NCBI GenBank assembly: GCA_027605045.1
Contig: JAQFWX010000005.1
Location: forward strand, 310,001-374,000
Direction: 5' to 3'
Source of the DNA: Phallus indusiatus
Taxonomy: Eukaryota; Basidiomycota; Agaricomycetes; Phallales; Phallaceae
DNA: 64,000 nucleotides
The position numbers and the translations under genes were made by a program. A model generated the notes under the pieces. It was not told where the DNA came from, did no database searches, and saw only the letters and a list, made by a program, of their open reading frames with translations. Position 1 is the stretch's first letter; every line of letters starts with the position of its first letter. Positions 10,939 through 20,850 of the stretch are shown here, piece after piece.

Positions 10939-12805
10939 ATGAACAATAGTACCAACCCTACCCTCGACGGGCCTACCACAATCTCTGCAACTTTGATCCA
11001 AGAATTATACATAAGGTGTGTTGCAAAATCCGCATCTCAAATACTCAATGTTGATTTAATTTCTGGTGTTTCAGTTATATCTCTACACTCTTTGATATTA
11101 GCTTATTAAGTATGTCATCTAATATCTAAAACTTAAAGGTTTTATGATTTCTTCAAAGCACTCCTATTTTATACTGCTGTATTGGCCATACCTCGAGAAA
11201 TGAAATACTTGTGGCCCTCACCCAATTCTTTCAGTATTACAACTGTGTTCTATGTGCTTACAAGATATGGAAGCTTAGTTTATCAAGTACTTGCCGTCTG
11301 GTTGGATAATATATCACCTGTAGGTGGAACAGCACTCAGATCAGTAAACTGTTGTCTGGCCTTTCCGGCCTTTCTAGGGTCCCTGGGTCCGGGCCTTAGT
11401 CGGTCTGAGAGACCGGCTATAGAGGCTCAGGGACAACATCGCCCAGTTTATTGATAGCTTAAAAAGCTTGCCTATAACAATATTGAAATTTCTTCTTGTA
11501 GGCTCCAAGGTTAGATATAATAACTTATACTATGGAATAATCAAAGTTTAAAAAAAGTGCCAAAGCTATTGCGATACCCTGATCAATGTTAAAAATGCTG
11601 CGAGTGATGTAATATATATTGGCATTCAAGGTTAGTATAATATAAATTTGTGAATGCTTTTGCGATTATCCTCCTTAGGCTTATTGATCCTTCGAGCATA
11701 CTCGTTATGTCAAGGAAACAAAATTATAACTGGGGCTTTAGTCTTCACTTTTTCAGCAGCGCTCGGATTAAGCATTTACGGTAAAATTTCTGAGCATTGG
11801 TGTCATGGAACATGCAATAAGCTCTGACTTTCTATTCAGAGGATGTAGCATTCCGCCGCAGCTGCGTTTCAAGGTCAGCAATATATTTTCAAGCCAAGGC
11901 TGTGAAGTATCAACAATATTTGAAATCTCTTGTCATTTCACTGGTAGCGTCAGTGAGTATTTTTTCATTATAGATCAACTAACAGGTCCCGGTCAACTAA
12001 CACACCCATTGTGATAATTGTAGATGCTGAACCAGAAATCTTAGCCGACAATATCGTAACTTGCTTGACTGATTTTCTTGTTTTTGGTGTTTGCACGTGG
12101 AGGGTCTGGGGTACATGGAAATTAAAGCGCGACATTGGCATCCAAACGTACAATGACCTTGTTTCAGTGCTACTTAAACAAAGTAAGTTTGAATCACTTT
12201 ATACACAAAGGTGTTGTAACGAGGAACTCATCTAATAGCTGTATCACGATTTGGGTGAGTTTTATATGTGGTTCTATTAGCACCTCAATGTCTCAATTGG
12301 GAAAAGTGTTGCGATTATTTTTACTATTGTTGCTACAATCCTTGTTGCAGTAAGATATACCCTGAATCTGATGTTTCATAGTTTAATCTTACTTCTTCTC
12401 TGCAGCTTGTAGGTACACTCTAGCAAAGGGTATTCTGGGTTGAGTAAAGATTGAATTGAAATTCACGACTGTTACTTCAGGCTCCGCTATCAACAACTAC
12501 ATCACCAGTATATTTTGTAGCGAGTTTCCAGCACAGGTATTTTTTATTTTCGTTGTCATTCAGATGTTGATATATTCTTCTTCAGTTTGACAGTCATTTT
12601 ACTCGCCGATTTTGTTTTGGATCTTCGTCAACAAAATTCCGCGGAAATTCAGGCTGTAAATCTAACACTACCAACTATTGAAATTACAAGCGTGATGAGC
12701 TATATACATCGATCTATCCTCGTGGAAATGGGTGATCACGAAAATAATCATGCGGGAGAAGGAGATGGCGATGGCGATTCTCTGCCAAGGCCCGGGGGAA
12801 GTTAA
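10939..12805 (+). CDS. DUF6533-domain integral membrane protein, copy 3
   Basis: Same exon plan as copies 2 and 4, starting at MNNSTNPTLDGPTTISATLI. The diagnostic exon from about 11160 encodes LLFYTAVLAIPREMKYLW and ITTVFYVLTRYGSLVYQVL. Later exons give SYCDTLINVKNAASDVIY, an RAYSLCQG-like helix, ADNIVTCLTDFLVFGVCTW, KRDIGIQTYNDLVS, and the C-terminal LADFVLDLRQQNS and IEITSVMSYIHRSILVEMGD. Frame is kept if the donor after GCGTCAGTGA (about 11956) is used, as in copy 4. The intron after DNISP is lengthened by a 0.1-kb hairpin element (11340-11455). The acidic tail is shorter than in its paralogs. I judge it probably functional but less certain than copies 2 and 4. Confidence 0.6.
11340..11455. 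mobile_element. MITE-like hairpin insertion in an intron of DUF6533 copy 3
   Basis: The 116-bp insert begins ATCAGTAAACTG and ends CAGTTTATTGAT. These are inverted ends with one mismatch over 12 bp. Inside lie further nested inverted words: GTTGTC/GACAAC, TCCCTG/CAGGGA and a perfect CGGTCTGAGAGACCG hairpin at 11401-11415. The interior is GC-rich, unlike the AT-rich introns of the paralogs, which lack this segment. No convincing target-site duplication is visible. The features fit a small non-autonomous DNA transposon or other hairpin element. Confidence 0.5.
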
Positions 12806-12879
12806 GCATGTTGAAATTCGATGCGAATCGGTTCAGGATCAAGTTTAGGATCAACTCTGGGAAACGGTGAAAACGTTAA

Positions 12880-13765
12880 TATTATGTCGGGGCATTTGCT
12901 AATCTTTGTAACTTTTGCTATCAAAATAATACCCTTCCATCTCCCATCTAATAATTGACAACGTAAAGGTTTCTTTAAAGTGGCAAATGGGCCGATTACC
13001 TTTTGCCTGAAGATTGAGCTCTTTTGTAATGGCCTATTAACCAGTTTTGTCGTACCAATATCCACTAATAAGTAGTGATAATTTAGCTCAACGAGATATA
13101 TATACGAATAATACAATGGACGTACGAATTCAGAGGGACGAACACGTGAACTCAGAACAGCCCGTCCCGCGAGTTCATCGCTCGTACCAATAATAGCAGT
13201 TTCAACAACCCCCGATGACGCAGGTGAAGAATATCCAATTCGGCATGCAAGACGATGTCACCCCTATACATTGAAGCTTATGAACAAAGAACACCCAGTA
13301 GTGCTAGTGGTTGGCTGATCGTACCGTCAACGCGAGCAACTCCGTCGCTCGTGTAGTGCCCCGCGTTTACGTCCCGAGATATCGTTTGTGGCTGTTGTAT
13401 ACCGTTCGAGCGATTGAAGGTTAGGGATCTTTTACCGCTAAAACACCTTCGACGTCGTTTCCTGTTCAATTACTATGTGAAGGGGACATAAACGAATTAA
13501 ATAAATGTTTGGGATGTGCGGGTTGTGTTCTGAAGGGGAGGACTATAGATGAAACGGGTTTGATTTTAATTGACCTGGTAGAGGAGTGGTGCTGATAGAT
13601 CCGGTTCCAAGTTGCCTAGAGAAAACGAGTTCAAGAGGTCTTCACGCACAATGTAATTGACTACGCACCAGGATGTATCAACGATATCACATTCTCTGTT
13701 TGATATATTTTTACTAATGCCACACTCTCGAGTTAATCAGGTCCTTAAACTTGATGTTCCCCCAT
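12880..13765 (-). pseudogene. Acetyl-CoA synthetase remnant C
   Basis: Minus-strand pieces, in order from 13765 down, are a GVALVKIYQTENVISLIHPG-like relic of WHWYNERVG...IVDTFW (about 13670-13735), TGSISTTPLPG (about 13580-13610), GNDVEGVLAVKDP then stop (about 13425-13460), then decayed hinge sequence. A TSDELAGRAV-like piece follows near 13150-13190, then FRQKVIGPFATLKK (about 12965-13015), a late C-terminal ACS motif. Reading frame changes between pieces and stops are frequent. It is antisense and immediately 3' of DUF6533 copy 3, like remnants A and B after copies 1 and 2. Confidence 0.7.
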
Positions 13766-13769
13766 TCAT

Positions 13770-14915
13770 CTCAACTTGTGCTCTTGCGTGCTTTCGAAAC
13801 GATCGTGTACGTGCATACTCCGTTGATGAATAAAAGTCTGCAGAACGAGCATCTTCACGGGCTATTGGATTTCAAGCATGATGCGTTACGTGTATATACG
13901 AATCCGTCTTTTGAAGATGAATGACTGCGAAAGTGCCCGCACCAAAGAAAGGGCAGGTAGGGGCGTTGTCACCGTCACAGCAATGACTCCTTTTTTTTTG
14001 GGACACTGAATTGGAATGGGCGCTCCGGTCCTTGACCGCGGAACCAACCCATTCAAGCCCCTTCGCCCAAGGTTTGCCTCGACTTCTATAATGATTTTGA
14101 TGTTCGGACATGGTCCAGCACACAGAACACAGGAGAAATGCATCATGCATAAGTGATGTGTCAACTTCTTGTCGATTATCATCGACCCATGCCGAAAAAT
14201 TTGCCCTTCAGGTTGACATTACTCCAGAGGCTATCCCTGGTATTCAGAGTCTTAAAGAGATGAGACTAGATGCAATTGTGATGTATAAGGTATGTTTCAT
14301 GAAGAAGTCGTGTCAGGAGTTTTGATTCGTGGGTATAATCCTAGTGGCGTTGCGAACAGTAGGCTGAGCCGAGCATCAGTGTTAGAGTTGATCCTATACA
14401 AATCAACGCAAACCCCTGGAGAAAAGCGATTGTGTGTGGTCCTATCATATTCGGATGCTGTTAAAATTTAGTCTCGTACCATGACTCACCTCCATTGCCG
14501 TTGCTACGTAAATTTGCCAGAGAAACACGGATTTTTTTCGCTAAAGCAAGTGGGACAGTTTTAGGACCACGTGGTGAGTATTTTGAATGAAGCTCGTCAA
14601 CCTCAACTTGAATGAGCTAAAAATCCGCTGTCCGCCTCGATTGTATTATAATTAGTGAATGCCCGCAGAACCGTATCTCAAGTCTTCCGAGCACTGACAA
14701 GGGATACAATGCCTACTAGGGGGCTTAAATTGTTCAAATCGTCGAAGGAATTTAGACACTTGAGAAATTCACGATCATGACTTGAACTCAGTTGAGTATA
14801 GATTCATACGGTTTAGAAATGAATGTGGCGTCGTGGCAGAGATATTATACCCGAAAATCACACGCGACCATTGATGAAGACTTGAGCATCATATTCGACA
14901 GTGGCTCGGTCCATC
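13770..14915. other. Intergenic between modules
   Basis: 13900-14060 resembles 1960-2050 (GAATCCGTCTTTTGAAGATGAA.. and CCTTGACCGCGGAACC), the start of the FMO flank, but no FMO coding pieces follow, so copy 3 has lost its FMO. Open frames at 13872-14182 (-) and 14110-14325 (+) show no recognisable domain. From about 14480 the sequence resembles the region upstream of DUF6533 copy 2. Confidence 0.4.
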
Positions 14916-14919
14916 TAAG

Positions 14920-14932
14920 CATATAACGCACC
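14920..14932 (+). promoter_or_regulatory. TATA-like core promoter element of DUF6533 copy 4
   Basis: CATATAACGCACC, preceded by GGCTCGGTCCATCTAAG, about 90 bp before the ATG. It differs from the elements of copies 2 and 3 by two substitutions in the 13-bp core. Confidence 0.45.
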
Positions 14933-15023
14933 GATATAGTTGTCTCATTATCGTCTCCACAGTTCAACTATTAAACGTTACCTTTGAACTCTGGAATTTT
15001 TACATTTTACCTATCTCTATAAA

Positions 15024-16796
15024 ATGAACGGCAGTGCCGCTAATTTTACCTCCTTCGACACGAACTCTGCCGATTTGGTTCAAGAACTTTATCTAAAGTA
15101 CGTTCTCATCTCTTGAATGTCCTATTTTACTTGATTATGGTTTCTTAGTTATGTCAAGTCACTGAGTGATGTCTGCATGTTAAGTACGCCGTCATCCGAT
15201 ATCTGAAAAACCGAAACATTTTTTATCAAGGTCTTACATATTACCTTTTAGCACTCCTTACCTATACTACCATGTTGTCTATTGCAAAGGAAATGGAATA
15301 TATGTGGTCTTCTCCCAATTCTTTCAGCGTTACAACGGTCCTTTACGCTTTTACAAGATATGGAGTCTTAATCGTCCAGGCACTTGCTTTTTGGATAGAT
15401 TTCTTATCGGTAAGCCGAACAATCCTCGGAAACGCTTGCCTATGACAAGCTGAGCTCTTTTTCTTGCAGGCAGGAAGGTGAGATATAATCTTCATTTATT
15501 TCAAATTTCTTAAAAAAGTGCCCAAGCTTGTGCAATACTGTGGCCAACGTACAACTTGTTGCACATAATTTGACGTATGTCGGGGTTCAAGGTCAGTGTA
15601 GAATATGAGTAGTGAATGGGTTTGCAAAAATCTATTTAGGGTTATTGGTCTCTCGAGCATATTCGCTATGTCATGGGAATAGGATTATAGCTGGAACTTT
15701 AGCCTTCGCTTTTTCAGCAGGGCTTGTCCTTAGCATTTACCGTAAGTTTTCTAAACAACGGCAGAAACACGCTGTGATAAACTCTGAACCTGCATGTTTA
15801 GTAGACATATTGGATCCTGGTTGTGCCGGAGCAGGAAGGTCGGCAATATATTTTCAAACTATTCTCAACATTGATGCATTTTTGAAAAAAAATTCAATGC
15901 TGATAGCGCAACTGCCAGTGAGTACTGTACCGTTATTCTGTAAATGATAAGTTAACTTCCACACGTTATTGTGGTAACAAACCTTAGAAATCACCTTTGG
16001 CGTTTTGGCCGCTAATATCTGTAATTGTTTAACCGATTTGCTCGTTTTCTGTGTTTGCATGTGGAAAGTTTGGAGCACTTGGAAACTAAAGCGTGATATT
16101 GGTATTCAAAATTACAATGACCTCGTTTCGGTATTACTTGCACAAAGTAAGTTCGAATGGCATCATGAGTGATTGTCTTGTGACTAATAGAAGTTATGTA
16201 TAGCCGTATCACGATTTTGGTGAGCTTCAATGTCAAATCCTACCAATCCACATCTTAATTTCTCAATTCGGGAAAGCTTTGTAATCACTTTTACCGTTGC
16301 TACTACAATACTTTACGAAGTAAGATGTGCTTTGAATATAATGTTTGTTCAATTAATCTTACTTATGCTCCGCAGCTCGTAGGTGCACTCCTGCGAAATA
16401 TACACCTAATAGTGGAGTACTGAGATAGTTTATAAACTCATGTCACGTCAGGCTCCGCTGCTGATAATAACATCTCCGGTAGATATCCTGATTAGTCTCC
16501 AACATAGGTATTTTCTTTTTCGTTGACATTCAAATGTCGATTAATTTTTCTCTAGTTTTTCGACCATGTTACTCGCCAATTTTGTTTTGGACCTCCGTCG
16601 ACGAAATTCCGCAGCGATTAAAATTGCGAACATAACATTACCGACTATCGAGATTACAAGCGTGATGAGCTATATCCACGAATCCATTCTTGTGGAAATG
16701 GGTGATCATGGAAATACCTCTGCGAGGGAAGGAGACGGTGGTGATGAACTTTTGTCAGGACCGTCGGATGTCGAAGTTGAATGCGAATCAGCTTAA
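15024..16796 (+). CDS. DUF6533-domain integral membrane protein, copy 4
   Basis: Starts at MNGSAANFTSFDTNSADLV. Exon joins that keep frame give LNYVKSLSDVCML, then TLLTYTTMLSIAKEMEYMW and VTTVLYAFTRYGVLIVQAL, the DUF6533 signature. These are followed by SLCNTVANVQLVAHNLTYV, GLLVSRAYSLCHGNRIIAG and a long hydrophobic helix, a luminal-type loop with ILDPGCAGAGRSAIYF, and then NICNCLTDLLVFCVCMW and KRDIGIQNYNDLVSVL. The last exon has LANFVLDLRRRNS, IEITSVMSYIHESILVEMGD and an acidic tail ending in ESA. It has about ten exons and multiple membrane helices. It lies about 1 kb upstream of the intact FMO, without a recognisable ACS remnant between them. Function is unknown. Confidence 0.68.
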
Positions 16797-17823
16797 AAGA
16801 GCTTAGGAAAACGCATTAGCCCTGGCACGGTTGTTGGTGTAAAGCTGTTAACGTTATGTTAGCCAATTATATAGAAGGAGAAATTTTTCTTGCTGATGAA
16901 GTAGCAATTGACTTGATATGGCGGTGTAAAACAATGCTGCTACACCAATGCTCTTGAAATAACGTCGGAAACGTTTTTTAAAGAGAATACTTACCCCAAG
17001 ACATGCCTTTACTCTCGCACATCTGTGACCGCAACCCCGAAGTTATTTGAGTACGAGTCCCTCCCGCTTGGACATCCAACTCAAGACTGGTACGCAGAAG
17101 AGGAGACAAGCACGGTTTAGGCGCCTAGGCGCTCAAGCGGAACCAATTAACTGGACGGGAATGGTTCTTCGTGCTGTTTTTATCCGCGACTTGCCGTGGT
17201 TCGACATCAACACTGGCTGAAGGATGTATGTCTTCTTCGATGTTCGGTATTATAGGGTACGATCTGGTATGATTTACTCTGGTTTCATTAAATGTAACAC
17301 AGCTTTTAGCTTTAAGCTTCTACACAATTAACATTACTATGTTATAATACAACAGAAATCACCCTTCTCAAGTTAACGGATTAGAAGAACGCGATACCTC
17401 GATCCGCTCATATGTTTTAGTTTCATTAACCTTCCGTTTCATTCAGGCAGTCGCAGGTTATTGAATGACTCGTTAGTTGGGAGAATCCGATCACCCCTCC
17501 GATTATACAAACCCAAGTGCCTACTCGAGATGATGTATTGGATTTTATGCCATCTCAAGCCTTTCGGCAGCAATTAGCGAGAACAAAAATTCCACGACCG
17601 TTGTCAATTACTTCACTTTTTTCTTTATTCGTGGGATCAAAATCGGCATGTCTGTCATCATGTGCATCACGTGAAATGTCCAAGGATTCGCTACCATAAA
17701 CTCTTCTTCTTTCCTGCCGTACTTATAAACCGAACGGCCCCACCAATTTCGTAAACATTCTTCTTCACCTATCAGTGTGCATTCGGAATATCTAAGCCAC
17801 GGTTCACTAGCATTCACTTATCG
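16797..17823. other. Intergenic region upstream of FMO 1
   Basis: No recognisable ACS motifs remain here, unlike after copies 1-3. From about 17110 the sequence matches the FMO upstream flank seen at 2017-2625 and 7490-7740. It is the only copy still attached to an intact FMO and probably contains that gene's promoter. Confidence 0.45.
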
Positions 17824-20329
17824 ATGGCTACCACCACTACTTCACTGGAATATCAGATCTCCCTCCCAACGTTAGCCAAACTAGGCGTTACAACACCACC
17901 TCAGAAGGATAGTATCGACGTCTCAAAGATTCTCGCAGCCTGGAGCGAACCCTTCTTCAAAGCGTTATCCTCCAATAATGTCAACGAAGCCGTATCTCAA
18001 ATCGTCGAGGAAGGAATATGGCGAGATATGCTAGCTCTCACCTGGAATTTTCGAACTCTCTTCAAACACGACACGATTCGAAAAATGCTGGATGCACGTC
18101 TTGCGAAGACTAAAATTTCGAATATAAAGTTATCGGATCATAAAGACAAACAGCCTGTCTTGTTTTATCCTACCCCGGAGCTTGTTTGGATTCAGGCGTT
18201 TTTCGATTTCGAGACTGCTGTAGGGATATGTTCTGGTGTTGTCCGTATCGTTCCGACCCCAAATGGACCATGGAAAGCCCATACGGTTTATACCAATCTG
18301 GAACAACTAAAAGGTTTCCCCCCTAAAGCCGGGCCATACCGAAGTTATGAATCCAATCATGGGTTTTGGGTTGAACAGAGAAAAAAGGAAACTGCCTTTG
18401 AAGACCGCGAGCCGAGAGTGTTGATTATCGGGGCGGGGCAAAGTGGGCTGGACACGGCCGTTAGACTCAAGTATCAGGGTGTTTCGTGCCTTGTTGTCGA
18501 GAGAAATGCCCGGGTCGGGGATAACTGGAGGAATCGGTATAATGCACTTTGTCTTCATGATCCTGTTTGTATGTCGTGTTGTTTTTGTTTTTGTCCGCAG
18601 ATTGTTTATTCTTTTTTCTCCCTTAGGGTATGATCATATGCCTTACATACCGTGCGTAGCGTTCCGTTACCCCCCTTGTATTAATTACTGACATATACGC
18701 ATACAGGTTCCCAGCTACATGGCCCGTATTCTCACCAGCAATGAAGGTAAAAAATCCCCAAACCCACTCGCTCATACCACTCTAACACTCCACCCCTCAC
18801 ATAGCTCGCAGACTGGCTAGAATCCTACGCTCATTCAATGGAACTTGACGTATGGACCTCAAGCAACGTATCGCACGTCGAGCGCGACGAAGCGAAAGAA
18901 GAATGGGTTGTCACAGTCGTCAACACTGTTAATAACACTAAACGCGTCTTCCGGCCAAAGTACGTTGTGATTGCTTATGGCCTCGCGGGAAACACACCGA
19001 GGATGCCTGTTATACCTGGAAAGGAGAAGTTCAAGGGACAAGTGTTGCACTCGACTCAGCATAAGAGGGCGTTGGATCATGAGGGGAAGAAGGTTGTTGT
19101 TGTTGGTGCTTGTACTTCGGGTGAAACTGTGATGCATTTTGTTCCGCTGACGGGGGCTGATTGTGCTTGCATATAGCGCATGATATCTCACAGGATTATT
19201 GCCATTATGGAATTGACGTCACCATGGTACGCAATTTACCTTAGCAGTAAACTGTCTGATTAAGTTTAAAAAATGTTCTGAAGGTTCAACGGTCTTCTAC
19301 CTGTGTTGTATCTGTTCAAAAGGGAATGCCTTTGCTATTTGGTGGTATGGCTTGAGCTTAGCGGACCTCTTGAACTCCTATATTCAATACCTTTTTTTCC
19401 TTCACGCAGGATTATATTCCGAAGATGGACCACCAGTGGAGGTCTGCGATCGCATAAACGCTTCTTTCCCCACCTATTTACAGAAATATGTACATCAGTC
19501 AATAATGCCAGCTGTTATAGAGGCAGACAAGTGAGTGAAAGTATTATCTTGAACAAAGCGTTCCGGGGTCCTGAAATCTTAATTTAGGAAAGTTTTAGAT
19601 GGTTTGACCAAAGTGGGCTTCAAACTCAATTACGGACCCGATAACTCTGGATGGACTATGATGGCTTGGAGAGACGCTGGCGGATATTACCTTGGTGAGA
19701 TCTCCCATTGAAAAAATAATCTTGAGATTACTGAATACGCGTATCATTTTCTTCTTTCCTCTTTCCAGAGGTTGGAGCAAGCCAGCTGATCATAGACGGA
19801 AAAATCAAATTGAAAAACGGGAGTATCAAAGAATTTGTGGAAGATGGACTTGTGTTTGAGGACGGGTCAAAGTTACAGACTGATGTGGTCGTGTTTGCTA
19901 CCGGGTAAGTCCCGGGGGAGCTGCTTTACTGGGTGAAAAATTTTTCTCGTGATATAACTTTTTTTATTAACAGCTTTGGGAATGCGCATGATGCAACGAG
20001 AAAGATTTTCCCTTCCGAATTAGTTGACAAGATGAAGCCTATTTGGGGTTTAACTGAAGAAGGAGAGATTCAAGGCATTTGGACTGAAAGTGGTCTTCCG
20101 AATGTTTATGTTATGCTCGGTATAAACTTTTGGCGTGCTCCTTTTTCGATGTTTGACTTTGTGTTATTACAGGAAATCTTGCCCTTTGTCGTTTCCACTC
20201 AACGCATATTGGGTTACGTATGTGTTTTTCTTAAAATTCTGTCTTTGGATATGGTACTTAAAAGTGCTTGCTCAAACAGAGATCAAAGCTAAAGAAGAGG
20301 GATTGTTTACCACTGTTTACGATGAATAG
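17824..20329 (+). CDS. FMO-type flavoprotein monooxygenase 1
   Basis: Starts at MATTTTSLEYQISLPTLAKLG. The first exon, about 250 residues, holds an N-terminal NTF2/SnoaL-like region (about 40-180), then VLIIGAGQSGLDTAVRLKYQ (FAD-binding GxGxxG) and VERNARVGDNWRNRYNALCLHD. Small exons give YDHMPYIP and FPATWPVFSPAMK. The exon from about 18799 gives LADWLESYAHSMELDVW, FKGQVLHSTQHK (the FMO FxGxxxH region) and KKVVVVGACTSAHDI (NADP-binding GxGxxA, with C before T). Later exons carry LYSEDGPPVEVCDRINASFP, FEDGSKLQTDVVVFATGFGN and a final IKAKEEGLFTTVYDE. The length of about 590 residues suits this fungal family. The reaction is NADPH- and O2-dependent oxygenation of an unknown substrate. It belongs to the repeated module, and paralog 2 follows 0.5 kb downstream in tandem. 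Confidence 0.85.
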
Positions 20330-20706
20330 GATATGGAAAACAAGAACTAGAAATGAAATTATAACCCTTGATTGGGTTGGCTGTACGATAACGCTTCAGG
20401 AATTCAGATTTGACTTCATTTCAGCGATCTTAACTACTCGGCGTGCGTACAAGGAATACATACGCAGCAATTTCTTATCCGAGTCACAACTCGATTTAAT
20501 ATTCATTCATATCCCAGAACATCACTTGGTACCCCAATTTGTAGAAAGCGACGTCTGTCTCCAATGCACAAACTCCATGGATTTCCGAGAGTCGACGACA
20601 CCGCCATGTCCGAGATGCCCTCGAGCTCCGGAGTGCGGCTGAAGGCCGTGAGAGAACTACGGCCATAGTGCACCGAAACACATTAGTCAGCAGGTATGCT
20701 TTCACG
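20330..20706. other. Spacer between FMO 1 and the left arm of the inverted duplication
   Basis: No gene recognised. A short open frame (20268-20642) overlaps the end of FMO 1 in another frame and is a shadow. Confidence 0.5.
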
Positions 20707-20850
20707 CCACGGAGACCGGTCTGCGCTCGTAAAGAGAAAAATCATGCCGGTCTTGCTGATTTATATAGCGAAGGAGATAGCGGGCGATGTAAAGTTTTTT
20801 TAAATCTGGCTTGCAGTCCGTACCGTATCTCTGAATTGCCATCCTGTTCG

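Noticed and set aside
19237..19260. CAGTAAACTG word resembling the hairpin element's end
   Set aside because: A single short match inside an FMO intron with no paired inverted end nearby; its counterpart at 8680 is explained by FMO homology.
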